Assembly (NCBI RefSeq): GCF_937873615.1
Contig: NZ_CALMYP010000066.1
Coordinates: 1-64,000, forward strand
Source of the DNA: an uncultured Paracoccus sp.
GTDB taxonomy: Bacteria; Pseudomonadota; Alphaproteobacteria; Rhodobacterales; Rhodobacteraceae
Direction: 5' to 3'
DNA: 64,000 bases
Both the position numbers and the translations under genes were made by a program. The stretch's first letter is position 1. Each line of letters opens with the position of its first letter. Positions 46,396-56,162 of this stretch are shown piece after piece. A model generated the notes under the pieces. The model worked only from the letters and a program-made list of their open reading frames with translations. It was not told the DNA's origin and made no database searches.

Positions 46396-47454
46396 CTATA
46401 CGAAGATCGGTTCGGGCTGCGGGGCGGCAATGACCGCAGGCTTGCCATTCTTCATCAGCCGGTCGGCGAAGTTGCGCGCCGGGCGCCCTTTCACCAGATC
46501 GCGGGCCGGTTTCAGCCCCTGCGGATCGGGCCGCCCGAGATCGGGAAACAGCCTGAGGATCTCGGCGCGGCTTTCGGCACTGACCGAGGCCATGGCCTGC
46601 GGGCCGGTGAACAGGCTTTCGGTCGCGGCACCGTTCGAGAAGACGATCTCGTGGCAGTCGAGCAGGAAATGCCAATAGGTGACTTCGGCCATATCCAGGG
46701 CGGGCTCGATCCCGTCGATCGCGGTCAGGTGAATGGCGCCGATCAGCACCTCGTTTTGCCCGAACATGCGCTGCACGACCTGCGATCTGACCAGAACGCG
46801 ATGCTGGGGCGAGACCAGCAGATCGGCTTGCGGTATCCCCGCGCCCAGAGCGCCCTTGCGGATGCGGATCGGCCGATGCTTCGGATAAAGCGCCAGTTCC
46901 GCCGCCGAAAGACTGCGCTCGCCAATCCAGAGCAGCGGCTTGAAGCCATGATCCTGCGTGCGAATCAGGTCGCCGATCTGCAGATGCTCCACCCTGACCA
47001 TGCCGCGTGCCGTCTCGATCCGGGTGCCGGCGGCAAAGCAGATGACCGTGCCCGCGCCCGGATCATAGCCCGCCGCAAAGATGGTCGTGGTCGCCGCCAC
47101 GGTGCCAACCAGAACCGGGGCGTCGCCATTGGGAAAGACGATATATTGCGTGCCGAGTTCATCCTCGCCGATGATTACGGTTCTGGTCGGGGTCAGCAGG
47201 GCGGAATAGGTGCCGGCCCCGGTCATGGTCAGCAGGACCGGCTCTCCTGCCGTGGTCAGGGTGAAGGTTTCACCGAGATTAAGCCGCCCGTCGCCGTTTG
47301 GATCATCGGCCAGCAGCGCCTCGGAATAGGTGGTGGCGACCGTGCTCAGGTTGATGAGGTCGATCTGGGTCTGGACCGCCTCGGTGCCGGTTCCGATCGC
47401 GATCAGCCCGCCAAAATACTGAAAATAGTCCACATCATTGAGAATAATGCTCAT
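46396..47454 (-). CDS. Hint-domain protein (Hedgehog/intein-type)
   Basis: A 352-residue protein. Residues about 1-135 form a beta-rich domain with an EF-hand-like loop DPNGDGRLNLGE; from about 138 a Hint domain begins with Cys in ICFAAGTRIETARG, continues DLIRTQDHGFKPLLWIG and SPQHRVLV, where the TxxH/HRV part is the conserved Hint block. Hint proteins of this kind are frequent in Rhodobacteraceae and are thought to self-process or be exported. Whether this one cleaves is unknown: a C-terminal HN pair is not obvious. Confidence 0.8.
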   Translation of the reverse strand: MSIILNDVDYFQYFGGLIAIGTGTEAVQTQIDLINLSTVATTYSEALLADDPNGDGRLNLGETFTLTTAGEPVLLTMTGAGTYSALLTPTRTVIIGEDELGTQYIVFPNGDAPVLVGTVAATTTIFAAGYDPGAGTVICFAAGTRIETARGMVRVEHLQIGDLIRTQDHGFKPLLWIGERSLSAAELALYPKHRPIRIRKGALGAGIPQADLLVSPQHRVLVRSQVVQRMFGQNEVLIGAIHLTAIDGIEPALDMAEVTYWHFLLDCHEIVFSNGAATESLFTGPQAMASVSAESRAEILRLFPDLGRPDPQGLKPARDLVKGRPARNFADRLMKNGKPAVIAAPQPEPIFV

Positions 47455-47709
47455 CCGTCATGCACCAATGGTTGCGGCGCAGTCCTCGCGCCGTGTCAGG
47501 GCCGAAAACAGTGAGTCACTGGCAAGAACAAGGATTGTATGGCAAACCCGTAGGGGTCTTAGTCATTGATAGTTAATATTCTTTCGGCGGCACAGGTCTA
47601 AACTTGCACGCCAGATGCAGGAATAAGACTGACCAAAAGACGTGCCGCGCCCGAACATACGGTGAACACCATCTTTCCCTGACCGCAGTGGCGCGCTATT
47701 GTCGCGACC

Positions 47710-50097
47710 ATGATGGATGACGATCCCTTCGAAGCCGCCGAGCGCAAGCTCAGCCTGTCGCAGCGCGCCATGGGCGCGCCTGCCGGCCCGCCCCCCTATC
47801 TGGAGGGGCTGAACGACGCGCAGCGCCGGGCGGTCGAGGCGCTGGATGGGCCGGTGCTGATGCTGGCCGGGGCCGGCACCGGCAAGACGCGGGCGCTGAC
47901 GACGCGAATCGCGCATCTGATCGCGACGGGCCGGGCCTTTCCGGGGCAGATTCTTGCCGTGACCTTCACCAACAAGGCCGCGCGCGAGATGCGCGACCGC
48001 ATTGGCCGGTTGCTGGGCGACGCGGTCGAGGGGATGCCTTGGCTCGGCACATTTCACAGCGTTTCGGTCAAGATCCTGCGCCGCCATGCCGAACTGATCG
48101 GCGCGGGCGATCTGCATCTGAAGCCCAGTTTCACCATTCTGGACACCGACGACCAGTTGCGCCTGCTGAAGCAGCTGATCGCGGCGGAAAACATCGACGA
48201 GAAGCGGTGGCCGGCGCGGCAACTGGCCGGGATGATCGACGGCTGGAAGAACCGGGCGCTGACGCCGGACAAGGTCAGCCGCAACGAGGGCACGGCCTAC
48301 GATGGCAAGGGCGTGCAGCTTTACCGCGCCTATCAGGACCGTCTGCTGGCACTGAACGCGGTCGATTTCGGCGATCTGCTGCTGCATTGCGTGACGCTGT
48401 TTCAGGCCCATCCCGATATTCTGGCCGGCTGGCAGAACCGCTTCCGCTATATCCTCGTCGACGAATATCAGGATACCAACGTCGCCCAATATCTGTGGCT
48501 GCGGCTGCTGGCTCAGTCCCATCGCAATGTCTGCTGCGTCGGCGATGACGACCAGTCGATCTATGGCTGGCGCGGGGCCGAGGTCGGCAATATCCTGCGC
48601 TTCGAGAAGGATTTTCCGGGCGCGCAGGTGATCCGGCTGGAACAGAACTATCGTTCCTCCCCGCAGATCCTGGGCGCGGCCTCGGGGCTGATTACCGCGA
48701 ACAAGGGCCGGCTGGGCAAGACGCTCTGGACCGATGCCGAGGACGGCTTGCAGGTCCGCCTGATCGGGCATTGGGACAGCGAGGCCGAGGCCCGCTGGAT
48801 CGGCGAGGAGATCGAGGATTTCCATGCCGGCACCCGCCGCAGCCTGGGCCGCCACGATCTGAACGATGTGGCGATTCTGGTCCGTGCCAGCCACCAGATG
48901 CGCGCTTTCGAGGACCGTTTCCTGACCATCGGCCTGCCTTACCGGGTCATCGGCGGCCCGCGCTTCTATGAGCGGCAGGAAATCCGCGACGCCATGGCCT
49001 ATTTCCGGCTGGCGGTCTCGCCCAGCGACGATCTGGCCTTCGAGCGCGTGGTCAACACGCCCAAGCGCGGCCTTGGCGACAAGGCGGTGAAGACCATCCA
49101 GCAGGAGGCGCGGGATCTGGCCGAACCGCTGCTGATCGGCGCGCAATCGGTCGTGGCCAACGGGCTTCTGGGCGGCAAGGGCGCGGCCAATCTGCGCGAA
49201 TTCACCGATGCGATGGGCCGCTTCCACGCCGATACCCTGAACCCCGACACGAACCATGTCGAACTGGCCGAGCGGATTCTGGACGAGACCGGCTATACCG
49301 CCATGTGGCAGAGTGACAAATCGCCCGAGGCGCCGGGCCGGCTGGAAAACCTCAAGGAATTGGTCAAGGCGCTGGAGGAATTCGACAACCTTCAGGGCTT
49401 TCTGGAACATGTCGCGCTCGTCATGGATCGCGACAATGACGAGGCGCAGGACGCGGTCTCGATCATGACGCTGCACGCAGCGAAGGGGCTGGAATATCCC
49501 ATCGTCTTCCTGCCGGGATGGGAGGACGGTCTGTTCCCCAGCCAGCGCAGCATGGACGAATCCGGCATGAAGGGGCTGGAGGAGGAGCGGCGCCTTGCCT
49601 ATGTCGGCCTGACCCGGGCCGAGACGCTGGCGACGATCAGCTTCGCCGGCAACCGGCGCATGTATGGGCAATGGCAGTCGTCCCTGCCCTCGCGCTTCAT
49701 TGACGAGTTGCCTGATGAGCATGTCGAGGTGCTGACCGCGCCCGGCCTTTACGGGCAGGGTTACGGTGCCGCTGCGGTCGCCGCGGGATCGCCCGATTTC
49801 GGGGCCTCGATGCATCAGCGCGCCGCCAATGCCGATGTCTACAACTCCCCCGGCTGGAAGCGCATGGCCGAACGCGGCGATCAGCGCGCGAAGCCCCGTA
49901 CCCCTGCCGCCGTGGTGATAGATGCCGAGGCGGTAGGCTTCGGTGTCGGCGAGCGTGTAACGCATCCGAAATTCGGAGAGGGCACGGTGATGGGCATCGC
50001 CGAGGATACGCTGACCATCCAGTTCGCCGCCGGTTTCAAGAACGTGAAGGCAGGATATGTGCAGCCCGTGGGCGCGGCGGATGATGTGCCGTTTTGA
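47710..50097 (+). CDS. ATP-dependent DNA helicase UvrD/PcrA type
   Basis: A 795-residue superfamily 1A helicase. Motifs in order: Walker A GAGTGKTRALTTR (about residue 57), FTNKAAREM, DEYQDTN, DDDQSIYGWRGA, EQNYRSS, TLHAAKGLEYP and VGLTRAE. The C-terminal segment ends in a Tudor-like GERVTHPKFGEGTVMGI fold typical of UvrD/PcrA that bind RNA polymerase. It acts in nucleotide excision and mismatch repair. The 255 bases upstream show no other gene. Confidence 0.93.
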   Translation: MMDDDPFEAAERKLSLSQRAMGAPAGPPPYLEGLNDAQRRAVEALDGPVLMLAGAGTGKTRALTTRIAHLIATGRAFPGQILAVTFTNKAAREMRDRIGRLLGDAVEGMPWLGTFHSVSVKILRRHAELIGAGDLHLKPSFTILDTDDQLRLLKQLIAAENIDEKRWPARQLAGMIDGWKNRALTPDKVSRNEGTAYDGKGVQLYRAYQDRLLALNAVDFGDLLLHCVTLFQAHPDILAGWQNRFRYILVDEYQDTNVAQYLWLRLLAQSHRNVCCVGDDDQSIYGWRGAEVGNILRFEKDFPGAQVIRLEQNYRSSPQILGAASGLITANKGRLGKTLWTDAEDGLQVRLIGHWDSEAEARWIGEEIEDFHAGTRRSLGRHDLNDVAILVRASHQMRAFEDRFLTIGLPYRVIGGPRFYERQEIRDAMAYFRLAVSPSDDLAFERVVNTPKRGLGDKAVKTIQQEARDLAEPLLIGAQSVVANGLLGGKGAANLREFTDAMGRFHADTLNPDTNHVELAERILDETGYTAMWQSDKSPEAPGRLENLKELVKALEEFDNLQGFLEHVALVMDRDNDEAQDAVSIMTLHAAKGLEYPIVFLPGWEDGLFPSQRSMDESGMKGLEEERRLAYVGLTRAETLATISFAGNRRMYGQWQSSLPSRFIDELPDEHVEVLTAPGLYGQGYGAAAVAAGSPDFGASMHQRAANADVYNSPGWKRMAERGDQRAKPRTPAAVVIDAEAVGFGVGERVTHPKFGEGTVMGIAEDTLTIQFAAGFKNVKAGYVQPVGAADDVPF

Positions 50098-50177
50098 GAC
50101 AGCCCAATCTGCACTGGCCGATCGCAGGACCGCCGGCCTATCCTCGACCCAGACCTGTCCCAAACAGAGATCGCGCC

Positions 50178-51353
50178 ATGTTCCGCAAGATTGCCATCGC
50201 CCTGTTCTGCCTGATCCTCATCGCGGCGGCCGCCTTTTTCACCTTCGCGCCCGCCTATGTGGAACGCGGCCTGAACCCGGTGAACGGCCCGGCAGAAGGC
50301 TGGCCCGTCAGCGATGAGGCAAGGGCGCTGCATGAGAGGCTGGTGATCGGCGACTGGCATTCGGATGCGCTGCTCTGGGATCGCGACCTGCTGAAACGCG
50401 CCGCACAGGGTCATACCGACATCCCGCGCCTGCAGGAAGGCAATGTCGCGGTGCAGGTCTTCACCACGGTGACGAAAAGCCCTTCGGGCCTGAATTACGG
50501 TCAGAACAGCGCCGAGGCACCGGACAATATCACCAAGCTGGTCATGGGCCAGCTGCGCCCCATCCGCACCTGGTCGAGCCTGAAGGAACGTGCGCTCGAT
50601 CAGGCCGCGCGCCTGAACGCCATGGCGAAACGCGACCCCGAAGACCTGCGCGTCATCCTGAACCGCCGGGAGCTGGAGGAACATCTCGCCCAGCGCGAGA
50701 CCGGCGCGCGAACCGTCGGCGGCATCCTCGGGACCGAGGGCGGGCATCCGCTGGAAGGCGATATCGCCAATCTCGATACGCTTTATGGTGCCGGGTTCCG
50801 GCTGATGGGGCTGACGCATTTCTTCGACAACGAGTTGGGCGGCTCGCTGCATGGCGAAAGCGGTGCCGGCCTGTCGGATTTCGGCCGGCAGGTGGTGGCC
50901 GGGCTGATGGAAAGGGGGATGGTTATCGACCTTGCCCATGCCAGCCCGCAAATGGTGCGCGACGTGCTGGCCATCGACGGCACGCGGCCCATCGTCTCGC
51001 ATACCGGCATTCACGGCAATTGCGAGACCCGGCGCAACATTCATGACGAGTTGATCCGGGCCGTGGCCGACAAGGGCGGCGTGATCGGCATCGGTTACTG
51101 GCGCGAGGTGACATGCGGCACGACCCCAGCCGATATCGCGACATCGATCAGTGCCGCTATCGCCCTCGTGGGCGAGGATCACGTTTCGCTCGGCTCGGAT
51201 TACGACGGCTCGGTCGATGCGCCTTTCGATACGGCGGGCCTCGCCGCGCTCACTCAGGCGCTGATCGACGCGGGTCTGAGCGAGGATCGGATCGCCAAAG
51301 TCATGGGCGGCAATATGATGCGCTATCTTTCGGAAACCCTGCCCGAAGGCTGA
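50178..51353 (+). CDS. Membrane dipeptidase (peptidase M19)
   Basis: A 391-residue metallopeptidase anchored by an N-terminal helix (about 3-24). The two-zinc site is visible: HxD in DWHSDALLWD, the bridging Glu in GTEGGHPLEGD, His in DLAHASP and HTGIHG, and Asp in GSDYDGSV. M19 enzymes cleave dipeptides, including D-amino-acid-containing ones; a periplasmic role in peptide or wall turnover is likely. Convergent with the NUDIX gene. Confidence 0.88.
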   Translation: MFRKIAIALFCLILIAAAAFFTFAPAYVERGLNPVNGPAEGWPVSDEARALHERLVIGDWHSDALLWDRDLLKRAAQGHTDIPRLQEGNVAVQVFTTVTKSPSGLNYGQNSAEAPDNITKLVMGQLRPIRTWSSLKERALDQAARLNAMAKRDPEDLRVILNRRELEEHLAQRETGARTVGGILGTEGGHPLEGDIANLDTLYGAGFRLMGLTHFFDNELGGSLHGESGAGLSDFGRQVVAGLMERGMVIDLAHASPQMVRDVLAIDGTRPIVSHTGIHGNCETRRNIHDELIRAVADKGGVIGIGYWREVTCGTTPADIATSISAAIALVGEDHVSLGSDYDGSVDAPFDTAGLAALTQALIDAGLSEDRIAKVMGGNMMRYLSETLPEG

Positions 51354-51410
51354 TCTGCCTTTCTGGCGCAGAAATAGCGTGGCAGGACGAAAGGCACCCA
51401 CCTTCCCGAT

Positions 51411-51857
51411 TTACCGCACGATCTCCTCCAGCGGGTCATACCAGGCGGCGTGCTGCCCCCAGACAGCGCGCGCCAGAAGGCGTGGCCGGTGATGCAGCTT
51501 CGCCAGTTCCGCCCGCGTGACCCAGCGGGCGCGGTTCACCACGCCCTCGGGATCGTCCAGAACCAGATCGGCATTGCCCAGAAGCGTGGCGCGGTGGATC
51601 AGCTCGACCTGATGAAAGCCCGATGCCGGGTCGTGAAATTCGTTCACCAGAATCACCGCGCCGACCGCGATTGCCAGCCCTGTTTCCTCCTGCACCTCTC
51701 GGAGCAGGTTTTCGGGCAGCGACTGCCCCGGCTCGACCCCGCCGCCCGGCAAGGCCCAGAGCGCGGATTGCTGGCCGGGATAGGCATTGACCACCAGCAG
51801 CCGGTCGTCGCGCAGGATCGCGGCCCGCACGGCCAACCGGGGCCGCGCCGGCTTCAC
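51411..51857 (-). CDS. NUDIX hydrolase
   Basis: A 148-residue NUDIX protein with the box GGGVEPGQSLPENLLREVQEETGL, split here only by its own spacing: Gly run, REVQEE and a hydrophobic end, matching Gx5Ex7REUxEExGU. Substrate unknown. Its start overlaps the purK stop (ATGA), so it is likely expressed with purE and purK. Confidence 0.85.
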   Translation of the reverse strand: MKPARPRLAVRAAILRDDRLLVVNAYPGQQSALWALPGGGVEPGQSLPENLLREVQEETGLAIAVGAVILVNEFHDPASGFHQVELIHRATLLGNADLVLDDPEGVVNRARWVTRAELAKLHHRPRLLARAVWGQHAAWYDPLEEIVR

Positions 51858-52903
51858 CGGATGATCCGGTTCACATGGCCCATCTTGCGGCCCGGACGGG
51901 TCTCGGCCTTGCCGTAGAGATGGACCTGAACGTCGGGCGCGCGCAGAAGCTCCGGCAGGCGGTCCATGTCATCGCCGATCAGGTTTTCCATGACCACATC
52001 GGCATGGCGCTTGCCGTCGCCAAGCGGCAGCCCGGCCACGGCGCGGATATGCTGCTCGAACTGGTCGACCGTGCAGCCGGCCTGCGTCCAATGCCCGGAA
52101 TTATGCACACGCGGCGCGATCTCGTTCACCACCAGCCCTGCGGGGGTCACGAAAAGCTCCACCCCCATGACGCCGATGTAATCGAGCGCACCCACGATCC
52201 GCGCCGCCAGCAGCACCGCATCGGTCACGAGACCCTGATTTACGCCGCTGGGAACGGTGGTGGTGCGCAGGATGCCGCCTTCATGGACGTTCAGCCCCGG
52301 ATCATAGGCCGCGACCGCGCCATCGGCCGCGCGCGCCACGATCACGCTGATCTCGCCCGAGAAGGTGACAAAACCTTCCAGCACCGAAGGCGCGCCGGTC
52401 CAGTCCCGCTGGCCCGGATCCTTGAACCTGATCTGCCCCTTGCCGTCATAGCCCATGCGCCGGGTCTTGAGGATCGAGGGCGCGCCGATCCGCTCCAGCG
52501 CCGCCGGCAGATCGGCCTCGGTCTCGACATTGGCGAAGGGCGCGGTTCTCAGCCCGAGACCGGCCAGAAATTCCTTCTCGCTCAGCCGGTCCTGCGAGAC
52601 CGCCAACGCCCGGCGATTGGGCCGGATCGGGCGGATCGATTCCAGCAGGTCCAGCGAGGCCGCCGGCACATTCTCGAATTCATAGGTGATGACATCGACC
52701 GATTCCGCGAAAGCCCGCAGCGCCGCCGCATCGTCATAGGCCGCAGTCGTCAGCGCATGGGCCACATCCGCCGCCGGGGCCGCGCCCGGCTCATAGACAT
52801 GGGTCCGATACCCAAGCCGCGAGGCCGCGACCGAGAGCATCCGGCCAAGCTGTCCGCCGCCCAGAATCCCGATGACCGAACCCGGTGCCAGTGCGTCAGT
52901 CAT
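51854..52903 (-). CDS. purK: N5-carboxyaminoimidazole ribonucleotide synthase
   Basis: A 349-residue ATP-grasp enzyme of purine synthesis that carboxylates AIR with bicarbonate and ATP. N-terminal [20 protein letters not shown], the ATP-grasp [12 protein letters not shown], and the C-terminal [14 protein letters not shown] are diagnostic. The ATG at 52903 overlaps the purE stop by eight bases. Length fits (350-380). Confidence 0.96.
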   Translation of the reverse strand: MTDALAPGSVIGILGGGQLGRMLSVAASRLGYRTHVYEPGAAPAADVAHALTTAAYDDAAALRAFAESVDVITYEFENVPAASLDLLESIRPIRPNRRALAVSQDRLSEKEFLAGLGLRTAPFANVETEADLPAALERIGAPSILKTRRMGYDGKGQIRFKDPGQRDWTGAPSVLEGFVTFSGEISVIVARAADGAVAAYDPGLNVHEGGILRTTTVPSGVNQGLVTDAVLLAARIVGALDYIGVMGVELFVTPAGLVVNEIAPRVHNSGHWTQAGCTVDQFEQHIRAVAGLPLGDGKRHADVVMENLIGDDMDRLPELLRAPDVQVHLYGKAETRPGRKMGHVNRIIR

Positions 52904-53399
52904 CGGAAGGCTCCTCGGGGATCGAGGCCGAAAGCGCCGCGCGCCAAGCATCCAGCCGTTCGGCAAGCGCCGGATCGGACAGCGCCAGTATCCCCGCCGC
53001 CATCAGCCCGGCATTGGCGGCACCTGCCGCGCCGATGGCCATGGTCGCCACCGGAAAGCCCTTCGGCATCTGGACGATGGAATAAAGCGAATCGACGCCC
53101 GAAAGCGCCTTCGTCTGAACCGGCACGCCCACGACCGGCACCCGCGTCTTCGAGGCCATCATGCCCGGCAGATGTGCAGCACCCCCTGCCCCGGCGATGA
53201 TTACCTTCAGCCCGCGCCCCGCCGCCGCCTTGCCATAAGCCCAAAGCCGGTCGGGCGTGCGATGGGCGCTGACGATCTTCGCCTCGTAACCCACGCCCAG
53301 ATCGTCCAGGATCGCCGCCGCCTCGCGCAGGGTCGGCCAGTCCGACTGGCTTCCCATGATGATGCCGACCGGCACCCCCGCTTGCTCGCTCAGTTTCAT
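52896..53399 (-). CDS. purE: 5-(carboxyamino)imidazole ribonucleotide mutase
   Basis: A 167-residue mutase acting after PurK. The [17 protein letters not shown]-terminus, [16 protein letters not shown] with the catalytic His, and [15 protein letters not shown] are the class I PurE signatures. A PurK next door confirms class I (N5-CAIR) rather than the animal-type enzyme. Preceded by 66 bases to the DUF465 gene. Confidence 0.96.
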   Translation of the reverse strand: MKLSEQAGVPVGIIMGSQSDWPTLREAAAILDDLGVGYEAKIVSAHRTPDRLWAYGKAAAGRGLKVIIAGAGGAAHLPGMMASKTRVPVVGVPVQTKALSGVDSLYSIVQMPKGFPVATMAIGAAGAANAGLMAAGILALSDPALAERLDAWRAALSASIPEEPSDD

Positions 53400-53465
53400 A
53401 ACGCCCCCGTCGCAGAAAGCCGCACTATATTCACCCCGTCGCGGGACGCAATGAAGCGCGGTGCC

Positions 53466-53684
53466 TCAGGCGATGATGTCGGGGGTCAATTCGTCTTCCA
53501 GCCGGGCGATGCGATCCTTCAGCGCCAGTTTCTGCCGCTTCAGCCGCTGCAGTTCCAGCGATGGGGGCATCGGCAGTTCGGCAAGGGCCACGATCTTCTC
53601 GTCGAGGTCGCGGTGTTCCCGCTTCAGGACCGCCAGCTTCGCGCGGGCGATCTCCTCGTGGCTCATCTCGGATTGGAAGCTCAT
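53466..53684 (-). CDS. DUF465 (YdcH-type) small protein
   Basis: A 72-residue helical protein, HEEIARAKLAVLKREHRDLDEKI, then LQRLKRQKLALKDRIARLEDEL: the two-helix coiled hairpin of DUF465. Function unknown. Leucine-rich, no membrane segment. It shares the minus strand with purE. Confidence 0.85.
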   Translation of the reverse strand: MSFQSEMSHEEIARAKLAVLKREHRDLDEKIVALAELPMPPSLELQRLKRQKLALKDRIARLEDELTPDIIA

Positions 53685-53757
53685 GCTGGGCTCATGCTGG
53701 GTCTGGCGAATGCCGATTATAGAGGCAGGCGCGGAAATGTTAACTGGGATCGCACAT

Positions 53758-53787
53758 CTTGTCGCTGGCCCTCATAGACCACATATT
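53758..53787 (+). promoter_or_regulatory. Heat-shock (RpoH-type) promoter for hsp20
   Basis: CTTGTCG (53758-53764), a 14-base spacer, then CCACATATT (53779-53787). This is close to the sigma-32 consensus CTTGAAA / CCCCATNT and lies about 70 bases before the Hsp20 start, as expected for a small heat-shock gene. Pattern match only. Confidence 0.55.
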
Positions 53788-53855
53788 GAACCCATGGGCC
53801 GCCGCTTCCGGGGCCCGCTGAATGGCACGAGTCGCTGCACAAGGGCTTGAAGACG

Positions 53856-54266
53856 ATGACGAAACTGACGCTGGCGGCGCATCCGCACCTGCTGGGCTTC
53901 GACCAGATCGAACGGCTGGCCGAGCGGGCCTCGAAAGGCGCCGAGGGCTATCCGCCCTATAATATCGAGCATCAGGAGCCGGATGGCTTCACCATCACCC
54001 TCGCCGTGGCCGGTTTTTCCGAGGACGATCTGTCGATCGCGCTGGAAAACAGCCAGTTGACCATTGCCGGCAGGCAGCCCGATTCTGACAAGGATCGCGT
54101 CTTCCTGCATCGCGGCATCGCCTCGCGGGCGTTTCAGCGCAGCTTCGTGCTGGCCGACGGGGTCGAGGTCGAGGGCGCCCGGCTGGAAAACGGGCTTCTG
54201 CGCATCGCGCTCAAGCGGCGTCCGCAGCAGAATGTCGTCCAGACCATTCCGATCAGCCGCAAATGA
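53856..54266 (+). CDS. Hsp20 family small heat-shock protein
   Basis: A 136-residue small heat-shock protein with an alpha-crystallin domain at about 35-128: YPPYNIEHQEPDGFTITLAVAGF, ENSQLTIAGRQ, FQRSFVLADGVEV, then the LENGLLRIALKR variant of the GVL motif. It holds unfolded proteins. AAGGG lies before the ATG at 53856. Its stop overlaps an in-frame ATG of the next gene (ATGA), and a sigma-32-type promoter lies upstream. Confidence 0.92.
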   Translation: MTKLTLAAHPHLLGFDQIERLAERASKGAEGYPPYNIEHQEPDGFTITLAVAGFSEDDLSIALENSQLTIAGRQPDSDKDRVFLHRGIASRAFQRSFVLADGVEVEGARLENGLLRIALKRRPQQNVVQTIPISRK

Positions 54267-54277
54267 AGGGGATCATC

Positions 54278-54505
54278 ATGGATACCAAATATGAAGCTCT
54301 GCCGGAAATGACCGGCAATACCGTCTATATCCGCCGCGTCCCGGTGGACAGCCTGCCCGACGAGGTGCGCGAGCAGGCATCGGGGCTGGACAGCCTCTAT
54401 GCCGTGCACGGGCTGGATGGCGCGCGACTGGCACTGGTGAAGGACCGCCAGATGGCGTTCTTCCTGGCCCGTCAGAACGACTTGAGCCCGGTCAGCGTCC
54501 ACTGA
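54278..54505 (+). CDS. DUF1150 family protein
   Basis: A 75-residue protein of DUF1150, often encoded directly behind hsp20 in alphaproteobacteria. Segments YIRRVPVDSLPDEVREQA, LYAVHGLDGARLALVKDRQ and AFFLARQNDLSPVSVH match the family. The ATG at 54278 was chosen because GGGGATC sits just before it; an alternative ATG at 54263 overlaps the hsp20 stop. Function unknown; heat-shock induction is inferred from position. Confidence 0.85.
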   Translation: MDTKYEALPEMTGNTVYIRRVPVDSLPDEVREQASGLDSLYAVHGLDGARLALVKDRQMAFFLARQNDLSPVSVH

Positions 54506-54563
54506 TCCGGCCACCGTGCCGCCACCTTCGCTCCGGGGTGGCGGCACCGGCTTTCCGGGGCGT

Positions 54564-55370
54564 TCATTCAGGCCAGCCGTATTCCGCGATCATCGCCTGA
54601 AGCGCCCGGTCATTCCCGCCCGAGCCGAGATTGCCGCCGCGCAGGTTCTGCGTCTGGCTGCCCGGCCATTCGACGACGCGGAATTTCCCGCCGATCTTCT
54701 CGGGCCGGGAACCACGCAAACGGTGCATCCAGTAAAGCCAGACATCGTCGGCCGAGGGCGCGAGGCGGGTGAATTTCCCGGCGTCGGTCACATCGGGATG
54801 AAAGATGCCCGGCGCATAAAGCACGCCGCCGACCCCGGTCGGAAAGATCAGCGGTCCCGCCGCTGGCGCGCCGATATTCCAGTCCCAATCGCCATAGGGG
54901 CGCGGCTGGCCATCCGTCAGGGCGATCCGGTGGCCGCGATGACAGACGACGCCGGCCCCGGCCCGCGCCACCAGCCCGGCCAGCCAGTCGGGACCGTAAT
55001 AGACATCGTCGTCGGCGGTGACGATATAGGCATCGGGCGCTTCCAGCAGGGTCGGGACGATCTTCTTGTAGGATTTCCAGTTCGGGCAGGTGCGGATTTC
55101 CGCGCCGAGCGCCCGAACCTCCTCGGGCAGAAGACCCGCATCCGCCTCGGTCAGCCAGAGGATGACACGGTCGGGCCGCACCGTCTGGCGCAGCAGCGAT
55201 TGCAGCACCTTGCCGACCACGGGCAGGCGCGGCCCGAAGCTGGTCAGGCTGACCACCAGCGGCGCATCCAGCCCATGCGGCTTGGGCGTGAAGCTGCGCG
55301 CGGCGATCTCGGACTCGGCGGCGCGGATGCGGCGGGCGTGTTTCCAGCGCCGGAAGGCCTGTGCGATCAT
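54564..55370 (-). CDS. Glycosyltransferase-like protein (GT-A type)
   Basis: A 268-residue protein with PLVVSLTSFGPRLPVV at about 38-53, a QTVRPDRVILWLTEA segment and the acidic nucleotide-sugar motif TADDDVYYG (about 130), then DDVWLYWMHRL. It fits a GT-A fold glycosyltransferase, sugar and acceptor unknown. Its ATG overlaps the stop of the next gene upstream (ATGA), so the two are coupled and probably build one surface polysaccharide. Confidence 0.7.
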   Translation of the reverse strand: MIAQAFRRWKHARRIRAAESEIAARSFTPKPHGLDAPLVVSLTSFGPRLPVVGKVLQSLLRQTVRPDRVILWLTEADAGLLPEEVRALGAEIRTCPNWKSYKKIVPTLLEAPDAYIVTADDDVYYGPDWLAGLVARAGAGVVCHRGHRIALTDGQPRPYGDWDWNIGAPAAGPLIFPTGVGGVLYAPGIFHPDVTDAGKFTRLAPSADDVWLYWMHRLRGSRPEKIGGKFRVVEWPGSQTQNLRGGNLGSGGNDRALQAMIAEYGWPE

Positions 55371-56146
55371 CCGCCCCAGGCCCTGCGCAGCCAGTCGATA
55401 TTGCCGATGCGCCGATACCATTTGCCGCCGCGTCCGGCGAAGACATCCTCCATCTTCGGATTGCCGGCAAAGGCCACGATCTTCGCCCCCTCGGGCAGTT
55501 TCGGATCCGAGAGATAGCTCAGCAGGTGTCGCGGGACGCAATCGTTCTTGAAGCTGACCACCCAGCCCTTCGGCCAGTAATTCAGGTGCCCATGCGCGGC
55601 CAGTTGCGCCGACTGGAACTGCTGGGAAATCTCGTAACCCGTGGTCGCGGCCTTCGGATCGGCCAGATAGGCGTCAAGGATATAGGCGTGATCGCCGACG
55701 ACATAGCGAAAGACCGAGGAATTGCCGACCGAATGCATGAACCGGTCGCGTTCCGGGTTCACCTTGCGCAGGGGTTTGGCGCGGAACAGGTCGTCGTCGC
55801 GGATGATGAAGTAATCGCCGGGCAGATCGAAGAAGGGCGCGAGGTCATCGACCACCACCAGATCGAGGTCGAGAAACAACGCCACCTGCCCGGTCATGCC
55901 GCCAAGATCGCGCCGGAACAGTGCCAGCTTGCGCCAGCGGGTATCGCCATGCCCTTCCGGCAGGCCGAGTTCGGGCAAGGGCAGGCAATCGACGCCGGGA
56001 TCTATGCCCTCGGCATCGTCGGTGAAGCAGACGAAGCGATGCGGCCGGGCAAGGTGGCGCTTCACCTGTTCGTGAAGCCGGTTCACATCCGCGGCGCCAT
56101 ACATGGTGCCCCATTTGATGCAGATGATATTGACGATCTCGGCCAT
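55367..56146 (-). CDS. Glycosyltransferase family protein
   Basis: A 259-residue protein: IICIKWGTMYGAADVNRLHEQ, FVCFTDDAEGI, WRKLALFRRDL and the DxD-containing LFLDLDLVVVDDLAPFF. These form a GT-A type donor site. It resembles GT8- or DUF-type transferases of surface polysaccharide genes, but no precise sugar can be given. First gene of the pair, directly after the sat/cysC terminator. Confidence 0.75.
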   Translation of the reverse strand: MAEIVNIICIKWGTMYGAADVNRLHEQVKRHLARPHRFVCFTDDAEGIDPGVDCLPLPELGLPEGHGDTRWRKLALFRRDLGGMTGQVALFLDLDLVVVDDLAPFFDLPGDYFIIRDDDLFRAKPLRKVNPERDRFMHSVGNSSVFRYVVGDHAYILDAYLADPKAATTGYEISQQFQSAQLAAHGHLNYWPKGWVVSFKNDCVPRHLLSYLSDPKLPEGAKIVAFAGNPKMEDVFAGRGGKWYRRIGNIDWLRRAWGG

Positions 56147-56162
56147 CCTGCCCCCGGATATG

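Noticed and set aside
47563-50163. Long minus-strand frame opposite the UvrD-type helicase
   Set aside because: Antisense shadow of a gene with all helicase motifs intact.
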